Shown here one piece after another: positions 29,189-37,551 of a stretch of DNA of 64,000 nucleotides. The notes beneath the pieces are model-generated. The model worked only from the letters and a program-made list of their open reading frames with translations, was not told where the DNA came from and searched no databases. This DNA is from Tritrichomonas musculus (taxonomy: Eukaryota; Parabasalia; Tritrichomonadida; Tritrichomonadidae), in assembly GCA_039105265.1 (NCBI GenBank), contig JAPFFF010000006.1:6076001-6140000 (forward strand). Reading direction: 5' to 3'. Positions within the stretch are counted from its first letter, which is position 1. Every line of letters starts with the position of its first letter. The translations under genes were made by a program, and so were the position numbers.

Positions 29189-29854
29189 GGTGGTGATGAG
29201 CTGGGATTTCTAAATGTCCCAAATCAAGATCAAAAATTAAGTGGCTCAATGTCATCAACAAAATATGCTGGAGCAACTCATTCAGCTCAAACGTATGCTT
29301 CAACTAACGATTTTGCATCTGTTTGGCACGGTGGTTTTCCAGACGAACCATCTTTATTAGAAGAAATGGGAATTCATAATACAAATATTGTAAACAATCT
29401 AAAAATTATTTTACTTCCAATGTCAGATTCAAATGAAACGATCGACGATAATTTCTTGGTTGGCATGCTCTTTTTCTGTCTTTTTGCTGGCGCATTATTG
29501 CTTCTAGGAAAAGTTAGATTTAGTATGGTTTATATGATAGGTATATTCGGTTTTGTTCAATTATACTATTTATATAAATTTATGTCAAGTTCTGAAAATC
29601 AACTCACAATGGGTCAACTTTTTACTGCATTATCATACTGTACAATACCACTGGCGCCATTTGTTTTATTTGTTGGTTTGTTTAGACTCAAGGCAACATC
29701 AATGACAATATTATCAATACCATTTATAATTTGGTCTGCCTATTCTGCAACACGTTATATTATTGTCCAGTTGCATCTAGAAAGTACATTTTATTTGGTT
29801 TTTATCCCATTGTTATTGTTTTATTCAAATTTACTTCTTCTTCCTCTTTATTAA
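29183..29854 (+). CDS. YIP1-family (YIPF5/YIP1-like) Golgi membrane protein
   Basis: A 223-aa protein with a cytosolic N-terminus of about 85 residues and five membrane segments. The signatures DDNFLVGMLFFCLFAGALLLLGKVRFSMVYMIG and LTMGQLFTALSYCTIPLAP parallel the 'DL.GPL.F.L..G..LLL.GK..FG.IYG' and 'LGYCLLP' regions of YIPF5/Yip1. These proteins bind Rab GTPases through YIF1/YIP1 complexes and act in ER-to-Golgi traffic and Golgi structure. The first ATG was used; a second at residue 22 is possible but would trim a conserved-looking leader. The Rab gene at 42.4 kb is a plausible kind of partner, but no link is shown. Confidence 0.85.
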   Translation: MIGGDELGFLNVPNQDQKLSGSMSSTKYAGATHSAQTYASTNDFASVWHGGFPDEPSLLEEMGIHNTNIVNNLKIILLPMSDSNETIDDNFLVGMLFFCLFAGALLLLGKVRFSMVYMIGIFGFVQLYYLYKFMSSSENQLTMGQLFTALSYCTIPLAPFVLFVGLFRLKATSMTILSIPFIIWSAYSATRYIIVQLHLESTFYLVFIPLLLFYSNLLLLPLY

Positions 29855-29904
29855 ATAATTTATTATGAATGATCTTTATTTGTAAATAAGCATTTTAGAG
29901 CTAA

Positions 29905-30235
29905 ATAAATGAGAATCAATCACTGTTGATAACATATTATTTTATTCTCTATTTCAACTCCTAATTTTGAATGCTATATATTCTAGCCATATTGAAGATT
30001 GTGCATGTGTACGAAATATAAAATTACATTAAAATATCTGAAACTCAAACAGTATTGTTTTTTATATATCTTAATAAATGAGAATCAGTCACTGTTTAAA
30101 ATATGTAAAGGTTCACTGAGAACTTTTACATATATATAATTTTATATATTCTAGCCGTATTGAAGATTGTGCATATGTACGAAATATAAAGTGTCATTAA
30201 AATATCAGAAACTCAAACAGTATTGTTTAATATTA
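29905..30235. repeat. Two tandem copies of a ~167-bp unit
   Basis: Unit one begins AATAAATGAGAATCA near 29905 and unit two near 30070. Both contain TTCTAGCC, TATTGAAGATTGTGCAT, GTACGAAATATAAA and GAAACTCAAACAGTATTGTT. Unit two also has a hairpin near 30100 (TATGTAAAGGTTC opposite GAACTTTTACATA). The repeat fills the spacer between the convergent YIP1 and CK2 beta genes. Confidence 0.8.
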
Positions 30236-30303
30236 GTATTCCTTAAAAAATTATATATATATATACATATATATAGAAAAAATTGATATCATAATTCTAA
30301 CAC

Positions 30304-30936
30304 TCATGAAGATGAAATTGATTCTGAATATTCCTCTGAATACTCAGATTCTTCTTCAATATCATCTGACCGGCATAAACGAAATCCAAATATTTTTGGC
30401 ACATAAACCCTTGGTGGATCTTTTGGTATTACTTGTGGATATTTTGTTAAAAACATATGAACCCATGAAGAGCCAAAAAAGGCCCCATCAACTTTCTTTA
30501 AATCAGGATCGGTGACATTATAAATGTCGCTACAGCAAGGACAAAACATTCGAACAGTATGTTCACCTGGATCTTCAGTTATTCCATATGGTAAGCAGTG
30601 AGTTCCTTTACAATATACGCGTGGGCATATCGGGAAATAATCTTGATTGAATTTTTCGTACATTAATTGCATTCCTGGTTTTGTTAATAAGTACCTTAAA
30701 TGAAGAAGGCCATATAAAAGTTCAGTTTGTTTATCAATTTCATCTATTTCAAAATCTGTAACATTAGCCGATGTGATAGTCCCTTTTCGAAGCATTTCGT
30801 AAGCGTAATGAAAATTCTTAACTCGTGCTTTTAGACCATAAACATTAAATGAACTTGCAATAAATTCTTGATCAATTCTAACAAATAACTTCGAACTCGG
30901 CCTTTGGAAAAAAAGATCAATCCATTTCTCAGACAT
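30304..30936 (-). CDS. Casein kinase 2 regulatory (beta) subunit
   Basis: A 210-aa regulatory subunit that dimerises through a zinc finger and binds two catalytic alpha subunits. The four zinc cysteines are present (C104, C109, C132, C135) with the same 5/23/3 spacing as animal CK2 beta, within CPRVYCKGTHCLPYGI and CPCCSDIY. EMLYGL is represented by TELLYGLLHLRYLLT, and the alpha-binding tail VDGAFFGSSWVHMFL...FVP-type is intact. The acidic loop normally near residue 55-64 is weak here. Instead, the C-terminus is acidic and Ser-rich (EEESEYSEEYSESISSS). The frame extends to a GTG at 30981, but the ATG at 30936 gives a normal N-terminus with TCACT 29 bases upstream. Confidence 0.93.
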   Translation of the reverse strand: MSEKWIDLFFQRPSSKLFVRIDQEFIASSFNVYGLKARVKNFHYAYEMLRKGTITSANVTDFEIDEIDKQTELLYGLLHLRYLLTKPGMQLMYEKFNQDYFPICPRVYCKGTHCLPYGITEDPGEHTVRMFCPCCSDIYNVTDPDLKKVDGAFFGSSWVHMFLTKYPQVIPKDPPRVYVPKIFGFRLCRSDDIEEESEYSEEYSESISSS

Positions 30937-30962
30937 TGAAATACGTTTAGAGAATATAAAGT

Positions 30963-30967
30963 AGTGA
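30963..30967 (-). promoter_or_regulatory. Initiator-like TCACT for CK2 beta
   Basis: TCACT on the minus strand, its A 29 bases before the ATG at 30936. Confidence 0.35.
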
Positions 30968-30981
30968 AATATCAGAATCAC

Positions 30982-31389
30982 GAAATTTTGTTAGATATCT
31001 TTCAAAATAATACTTTATAATGTGAATATATAATTATTTAATTTCATTTATTTTGCCATTAATTAAAGATTTATTTAGCACTTATAAAAATTGATCAAGA
31101 ATTTAATGAATTGAATTTGGTATAATTGGATAAATCATTATGATTATTTTTCTTTAATAATTAAATGTCAAAAATGATAGTAATTTATTATTAAGGTAAA
31201 TAGCATTTTGGGATATAATGCAAAATTTCAAATAGAATTTCAATATTAGAAAATAACGATTATTTTTTCAATTTTTTAAGTTTCTGTGAGTATTCTCATT
31301 TTGAATAATTATTTGACCAAAAACCTATTAAAAAAAGATAATTATATGAATTATTTTTTCTATGAAAATTTATTTTGATAATTTTAAAT
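30982..31389. other. AT-rich spacer between divergent genes
   Basis: About 400 bases between CK2 beta and the TKL kinase. Nothing beyond the two initiator-like motifs at its edges. Confidence 0.5.
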
Positions 31390-31394
31390 TCATT
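31390..31394 (+). promoter_or_regulatory. Initiator-like TCATT for the TKL kinase
   Basis: TCATT with its A four bases before the ATG at 31396, giving a minimal leader as known for some trichomonad genes. Confidence 0.45.
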
Positions 31395-31395
31395 A

Positions 31396-34300
31396 ATGAA
31401 TAATTCAAAGCCTGAATCTTCAATATCGAAGCCTACTTGGGTTAATTCAATTTTTTATATAGTCACACAGCTTTTAGGATTGCAACCAACAATAGCAACG
31501 CATCGCTCAAAATTATATTCGTTGTTTGATGATCTTCGGAGTTTCATGAAAACATTTGATCCAGATTATTCATTATATCCAAATACCATCCAGCAAATAT
31601 GTAACAATTTTCAAGATTCTGTCAATAAAATTCATCATTTGGTTTATGCTTGTTCATCATCGCACTGGACAACTTCAGCTGTTAGTTGGTCTCATTCATC
31701 TGTTTATTCAATGGTTCAACGTGTTCGTGCTGATCTCAGTTCTTGTGTTTCACAATTTGGTTGTAGATCAACAATTGAATTTATTTTGGCAGAATCAGAA
31801 TTAAAAGCCCAAGATGACGTGGATATTCTTCAGCTGAAAAGTTGTCTTATGGATTATCAAGCAACATTAAAAGATAAACAACAAACTCCTCAAGTTCAAC
31901 AAGTTATGAATTTAATTTCAGATCGTCTTCGCTCAATCGGACCTATAGATGGTGTTCAAGACTGTAATGGTCTAACAGTTATTCCACCATTTCTCCCTCC
32001 TCACTTAAATTTAGTTTTACATCATAATGATTTCGCACTTGGCAAAAAAATTGGAAGTGGCACATTTGGTTGTGTCTATATCGGTACAATGACTGGACAA
32101 ACTAATGCAAGCAATGCCATGAAACAAGTTGCCGTCAAAGTACTAAATGTCAATACTCTTGGTGGTCGCCAATTAGAAACTTTCAAAAGAGAAGTCTGGA
32201 CGATGGCCACATTAAACCACCCAGCTATTTTGCATCTGATTGGAGTTACTTTAACGCCTCCATTTTGTATTGTCACAGAACTTCTAAAAGATTCTTTATA
32301 TAATAAAATGCGTTTTCTTTCGCCAACAAAAAAATCAATAATAATGATGCGTGTTGCTCTTGGACTTGCTCATCTTCATGCAGCAAGAATTATTCACCGT
32401 GATTTAAAAAGTTCAAATATCCTCCTCGATGAAGATGACAACCCACGAGTTTGCGATTTCGGACTTGTTGGATTTCTTAAAGAAGGAACGCATACTGGAT
32501 TTGTTGGAACAACTCAGTGGATGGCACCAGAGCTTTTGCGATCAAGTCCTTTCTATAATGAAAAAGTTGATGTATATAGCTTTGCCGTTATGATGTGGGA
32601 ACTTTTAACAAATCAACAACCTTTCACTGGCATGACTCAAGACCAAATCGTAATGGCAGTTATAGAGCGAGGAGCTCGTCCTATAATTCCGCCAAACGTA
32701 GGTCCGCCACAGCTTGTTAATTTCATTCAAACTATGTGGTCTGAAGATCCAAACGATCGTCCATCATTTGAAATGATTGCATCAATGTTGATGAAGCCTG
32801 AATATCACTTTCTTGGAACAAATGAAGAAACATTCAAAAATGGAATTCCTGATTTGAAATTATCTTCTGAACTTGTTATTGCTTTTGATACAAGCAATTG
32901 GAGGAAGCTCGATATGTTATTAAGAGATATTACTCCCGATAAAACAGAAGAAGATCCTGATTTGATGCCAGCAGTATTGTCTATTTTTAAAGGTGTTGAT
33001 AGTGAACGACAGGCTGTAATTGTTCATTTGTTGCCATCGATGGTTAATCTTGAATCATTCCTTTCGATGAAAGGTTATCCATTTATTGTATCATTGTTTC
33101 GTTATACATCAATTGTTGTTGATGAAGCAGCTGATATAATTAGAACAATCGACTTTTCCTCCAAATGTCTAAGACAACAAAGATTAATATCCGTGATTGC
33201 AAGTTCAAAGAACGCAAAAGCCTTGAATTTGCTGGCTGATCTTTGTAAATACGAGGATATTGGAACTCATGTTGCTAAGCATGATATTCCTCTTCCAGTT
33301 CAAGACAATAAAAATTTGGGAATAAATTCAGATGAAAATAACGATGTGCTTCAAAAAGCGGCTGACGTTGAATCTGAAAAAGAAATAGAACTAGCAGTAT
33401 TAAAAGTCTACGAGAGTATATTATCTCATCAATCTGCAAAAGAATTTGTAAAGCCTATTAAGCAGCCTCTTGTTATTGCGAGTTTGTTTATCAGTAATCA
33501 TCCTGAAATTGCTTGTAATGTAATTGCTACATTTCCATTAGATGAAGAAGAACTACAGTGGGAATGTGAAATTTTACCATTAGTAGCAGATGCTTCCGAA
33601 AATGATTATAGTGGATTAATCGCACTCCATAAATTGTTTGTTGTAATACCAGTTGAACATCTCTTAAAATATAAAGAACTGATTGAAAAAAGCATTACAA
33701 ATCATCTTCAATTCTATAAAGACGAAAATTTAATTTCAAAGCTTTCATCGTTCACTAACATTCCAACAAAATTAACCGCTGAACAAATTCAAAAGCAACA
33801 AGAACAAATTCAAGAACAACAACAGAAGCAAAAACAAAAGCAGGAGCAGGAACAAATGCAGCAACAAAAACAGCAGCAAATATATCAAATGCAACAAAAG
33901 CAAATGCAGCAACAGCAGCAGCAATATCAGCAACAACAAAAATATGAGCAACAAAAGTTGGAACAGCAAATTCAGCAAATGCAGCAACAAGAGCAACCAA
34001 ATCAGCAATATCAATACTATCAGCAGCAATATAGGCAACCGCAAAATCAACAACAACAACAATATCCGCAAGATCAGCAGCAACAATTTCAGCAACAACA
34101 ATATCAACAAAGCCAGCAACAGCAATATCAACAAAACCAGCAACAGCAATATCAACAAAACCAACAACAGCAATATCAACAAAGCCAACAACAGCAATAT
34201 CAGCAAAATCAGCAAAATCAGCAACAACAGTATCAACAAAATCAACAACAACAGTATCAGCAAAATCAACAACAACAGTATCAGCAAAATCAACAACAAC

Positions 34301-35085
34301 AGTATCAACAAAATCAACAACAACAGTATCAGCAAAGTCAGCAGCAGCAATATCAACAAAACCAACAACAGCAGTATCAGCAGAATCAACAGCAATTACA
34401 GCAAAACCAGCAGCAGATACAGCAAAACCAACAGCAAATGCAGCAGAATCAGCAACAAATGCAGCAGAATCAGCAACAAATGCAGCAAAATCAGCACAAT
34501 CAACAGCAGCTGTATCAGCAGAACCAGCAGCAAATACACCAAAATCAACAACAAATACAGTTAAATCAACAGCAAATACAGTTAAATCAACAGCAAATGC
34601 AGCAAAATCAGCAATATCAACAGCAAATGCAGCCGAATCAGTCAAGTCAGCAATATCAACAACAGAATCAGATAAGTATTCAAAATCAATCATCTCAATT
34701 CCAGCAACTTGATCAGCAATATTTGGGACAATCATCTCAGCAATCATCGTTCTCTGCGCAGCAATCCCCACGATTGCAATATCAGCAACAACAATTCCAG
34801 CTTCCACAATCGCCATTGCAGAATACTCAACTCCAGCAATCTCCACTTCAGCAAAGACCTTTTCCATTTCAGCAGTATTCGCAGCAGCCATCACGAAAAG
34901 ATTCTTTTGATGTTGCACAACCTCAGAAACCAGGAAATGAAGAAGAGCAGCTAATTGACTTTCATGAACATGTGTATTCACAAATGCAGCCACCATATCA
35001 ACCGCCAAACAATGTAACTCAACACCAAGCAAAAACTCTTCAAGAATCGCAAACAATGGAGGACGATCCTCTATTAAAGTTTTAA
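31396..35085 (+). CDS. TKL-family protein kinase with long poly-Q/N tail
   Basis: A 1229-aa protein. The N-terminal 200 residues are helical, of the kind that precedes many trichomonad TKL kinases. The kinase domain (about 215-475) has IGSGTFGCVY, VAVKVLN, HRDLKSSN, CDFGLVGF, GTTQWMAPELL and the TKL-type MMWELLTNQQPF, so all catalytic residues are present. A helical, HEAT-like region spans about 490-790. The last 440 residues are dominated by Gln with Asn and Tyr (QQQYQQNQ units), prion-like in make-up. The tail DNA is a CAA/CAG-rich tandem with a recurring 21-base unit near 34230-34340, yet the frame stays open. The frame runs up to a TTG at 31375; the ATG at 31396 was chosen because of the adjacent TCATT. 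Substrate unknown. Confidence 0.9.
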   Translation: MNNSKPESSISKPTWVNSIFYIVTQLLGLQPTIATHRSKLYSLFDDLRSFMKTFDPDYSLYPNTIQQICNNFQDSVNKIHHLVYACSSSHWTTSAVSWSHSSVYSMVQRVRADLSSCVSQFGCRSTIEFILAESELKAQDDVDILQLKSCLMDYQATLKDKQQTPQVQQVMNLISDRLRSIGPIDGVQDCNGLTVIPPFLPPHLNLVLHHNDFALGKKIGSGTFGCVYIGTMTGQTNASNAMKQVAVKVLNVNTLGGRQLETFKREVWTMATLNHPAILHLIGVTLTPPFCIVTELLKDSLYNKMRFLSPTKKSIIMMRVALGLAHLHAARIIHRDLKSSNILLDEDDNPRVCDFGLVGFLKEGTHTGFVGTTQWMAPELLRSSPFYNEKVDVYSFAVMMWELLTNQQPFTGMTQDQIVMAVIERGARPIIPPNVGPPQLVNFIQTMWSEDPNDRPSFEMIASMLMKPEYHFLGTNEETFKNGIPDLKLSSELVIAFDTSNWRKLDMLLRDITPDKTEEDPDLMPAVLSIFKGVDSERQAVIVHLLPSMVNLESFLSMKGYPFIVSLFRYTSIVVDEAADIIRTIDFSSKCLRQQRLISVIASSKNAKALNLLADLCKYEDIGTHVAKHDIPLPVQDNKNLGINSDENNDVLQKAADVESEKEIELAVLKVYESILSHQSAKEFVKPIKQPLVIASLFISNHPEIACNVIATFPLDEEELQWECEILPLVADASENDYSGLIALHKLFVVIPVEHLLKYKELIEKSITNHLQFYKDENLISKLSSFTNIPTKLTAEQIQKQQEQIQEQQQKQKQKQEQEQMQQQKQQQIYQMQQKQMQQQQQQYQQQQKYEQQKLEQQIQQMQQQEQPNQQYQYYQQQYRQPQNQQQQQYPQDQQQQFQQQQYQQSQQQQYQQNQQQQYQQNQQQQYQQSQQQQYQQNQQNQQQQYQQNQQQQYQQNQQQQYQQNQQQQYQQNQQQQYQQSQQQQYQQNQQQQYQQNQQQLQQNQQQIQQNQQQMQQNQQQMQQNQQQMQQNQHNQQQLYQQNQQQIHQNQQQIQLNQQQIQLNQQQMQQNQQYQQQMQPNQSSQQYQQQNQISIQNQSSQFQQLDQQYLGQSSQQSSFSAQQSPRLQYQQQQFQLPQSPLQNTQLQQSPLQQRPFPFQQYSQQPSRKDSFDVAQPQKPGNEEEQLIDFHEHVYSQMQPPYQPPNNVTQHQAKTLQESQTMEDDPLLKF
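33780..34700 (+). repeat. CAA/CAG-rich coding tandem repeats
   Basis: The poly-Q part of the TKL kinase. A 21-base unit coding for QQQQYQQ with Asn or Ser is repeated about nine times between 34110 and 34380, and diverged NQQQMQQ units follow. The mix of CAA and CAG suggests selection on protein rather than recent slippage alone. Confidence 0.85.
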
Positions 35086-35348
35086 TTTATATTTGTCTTT
35101 GTATTAATGTAATTATTTATATCAAATAAATATAATTGTTTTTATTATTATTATTATAAACTTTTCCTATCTTCAAAATTATTTTAACACTATCAAATTT
35201 GCATTTTTTAGAATATTGTAATATTTAAGATGGTCAAATACCTTTTAGATTATAAAGAAACTAACAAAGTTCAAAGAATATATAGAAAAAATGAAAGTCT
35301 TCTTCTTATCCATCTTTAAAAAGGAGCTCCATACTACAATATATTTTT
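35086..35348. other. Spacer downstream of the TKL kinase
   Basis: About 260 AT-rich bases without a recognised feature, up to the left TTAA of the next element. Confidence 0.5.
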
Positions 35349-35607
35349 TTAAGGGTGTACTCCACTGATTTGAGAGGTTAAATGGTCATACCATAACACT
35401 ATAAAAATGCTTGATTTTGGTAAATATAAGCAATTATTTTTAAAATATTGTAATTATTGCAAACACACAAACTATAATAAGCATTTTGGGATTATGTAAA
35501 GCGAAAATCATGTAGAAATGCAGATGTAGATATGATATCTATAAAAATTTTAGTAAATACATTTTTATATGATTATTATTATTGTTTATTTAAATATAAT
35601 AAGAAAT

Positions 35608-37221
35608 TAAGGTTTAAATCATAAGCCCCTCTATTAAAAATAAAGATTTTAAAAAATATTAAAATATACGTTAGATAGTTATCTATTTTTAGAAGGTAAT
35701 GTTAACCAAAATCATAAACGTACGAAAAATTATAAAATCGCTGCAAACTTTTTTGTGATGAATAAAAAAAAATTAGATTCAATTTATCATATTTACCATC
35801 ACTTCAACGACAAATATCACGTTTGTTCTCGTAAAACCACACAAAAAAAAGATATCAAATATTGATGCTGAAAACTTTTTTTGATAAAACTTTGTAAATC
35901 AGCATATTTTTATATTATAATTAATTTGTTATAATTATAAGAAAATACATTAAGTAGATATTGCTGAGAAGAAAAATTTGAAAAAAAACGTATTTGCTTT
36001 ATAAGTTTTTTTATAGTTTATTTAATCAAATGTAATATTGACAAATCGATTTAATATTAATTAAAGTTTTCTTTTAGTATAAAAGAACTATTTTTCGTGC
36101 TGATGATTGTCGAAATATGATGTCAATCAGCATGTCCAAAATAATATTTTTAAGCTTACTCTCTTTACATCTCTTCTAAATTTCGCATAACTTTAATAAA
36201 AAGGTAAAAATTAAGCAAAATATTAAGGCATAAAGGTCTCTATTCAAAATAAATAATACAAAATTTTAACATCAAAATTATATTTATTTTAATAGTATCA
36301 TTCAACATTTATATATTTTTCTGCATTTATATCTTCGTCTTATTCAGTATTTTTAGCATCAACTTTTTTATCCTCTTCTTCATCTTTTTTTGATTCTTTT
36401 TTTTTTTTTTTTTTTTCCACCTTTTTTTTGTTATTAAATATTTAATCAAAATCTTATTTGAAATAAAATTTATCATAAATTTCTTCTTTAATTCTATTTT
36501 AATACCATCGATACATGATAAATCATATAATTTATTTATGTAAAACGTCGTTTTGGTGTAAAAAATTTGAATCATTTTATTTTGAATAGAGACCTTTATG
36601 CCTTAATATTTTGCTTAATTTTTACCTTTTTATTAAAGTTATGCGAAATTTAGAAGAGATGTAAAGAGAGTAAGCTTAAAAATATTATTTTGGACATGCT
36701 GATTGACATCATATTTCGACAATCATCAGCACGAAAAATAGTTCTTTTATACTAAAAGAAAACTTTAATTAATATTAAATCGATTTGTCAATATTACATT
36801 TGATTAAATAAACTATAAAAAAACTTATAAAGCAAATACGTTTTTTTTCAAATTTTTCTTCTCAGCAATATCTACTTAATGTATTTTCTTATAATTATAA
36901 CAAATTAATTATAATATAAAAATATGCTGATTTACAAAGTTTTATCAAAAAAAGTTTTCAGCATCAATATTTGATATCTTTTTTTTGTGTGGTTTTACGA
37001 GAACAAACGTGATATTTGTCGTTGAAGTGATGGTAAATATGATAAATTGAATCTAATTTTTTTTTATTCATCACAAAAAAGTTTGCAGCGATTTTATAAT
37101 TTTTCGTACGTTTATGATTTTGGTTAACATTACCTTCTAAAAATAGATAACTATCTAACGTATATTTTAATATTTTTTAAAATCTTTATTTTTAATAGAG
37201 GGGCTTATGATTTAAACCTTA
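35608..37221. repeat. Giant inverted repeat, 646-bp arms
   Basis: Arm 35608-36253 pairs with 36576-37221. The register holds from end to end with no net insertion, and I saw no mismatch in the sections compared. The arms begin TAAGGTTTAAATCATAAGCC. The 322-base spacer is 36254-36575. The flanking bases ATT on the left and ATT on the right could be a 3-bp duplication. Such long arms with a small loop fit a foldback-type element. Confidence 0.9.
36327..36575 (-). CDS. Small ORF in the loop of the giant inverted repeat
   Basis: An 82-codon frame starting at the first base of the spacer. Its first half (KLYDLSCIDGIKIELKKKF) is protein-like; the second half runs through an A19 tract into Lys-rich sequence. 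Another frame after the tract reads ESKKDEEEDKKVDAKNTE and then stops, which looks more natural, so the tract may have shifted a once longer frame. Function unknown; it may not be expressed. Confidence 0.25.
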   Translation of the reverse strand: MIQIFYTKTTFYINKLYDLSCIDGIKIELKKKFMINFISNKILIKYLITKKRWKKKKKKKNQKKMKKRIKKLMLKILNKTKI

Positions 37222-37551
37222 TTCTCTCAAATTTTAATATGTTAATGTATATCGGATTACAAAGATTTTTAAAGAGCGAATTTTCAAATTTTTGATTTTA
37301 CATGAAATTTGAATATTTTTTTTTTGTAATATTTCATATATTGGCATTAAACTATTTTAATAATTAATATAAAAAGAATAACAAATAAATATTCTATTTA
37401 TGGCAATTAATTCATTATATATATGAAGATATTTATATTTTTCATGACGACCGTTTAAAGTGCACCCTTAAACAAAAGATTTGATATGTTTCAAGATAAA
37501 ATATAAAATTAAAATTTAAATATGTTTTTTAATATTAAAGAAACATGAGTT

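Larger units (their letters stand above)
35353..37467. mobile_element. TTAA-flanked element A, non-autonomous
   Basis: Flanked by TTAA at 35349-35352 and 37468-37471. The ends are GGGTGTACT on the left and AGTGCACCC on the right, a 9-bp inverted repeat with one mismatch. TTAA target duplications are known for piggyBac and Kolobok DNA transposons; which family applies here cannot be decided from the ends alone. No transposase is present. The interior is mostly the 646-bp-arm inverted repeat, which may be an element inserted into this one. Confidence 0.5.

Noticed and set aside
33755-35056. 433-codon minus-strand frame and other frames opposite the poly-Q region
   Set aside because: Shadow of the CAA/CAG repeat; the Val/Ala/Asp or Leu-only composition follows directly from the repeat.
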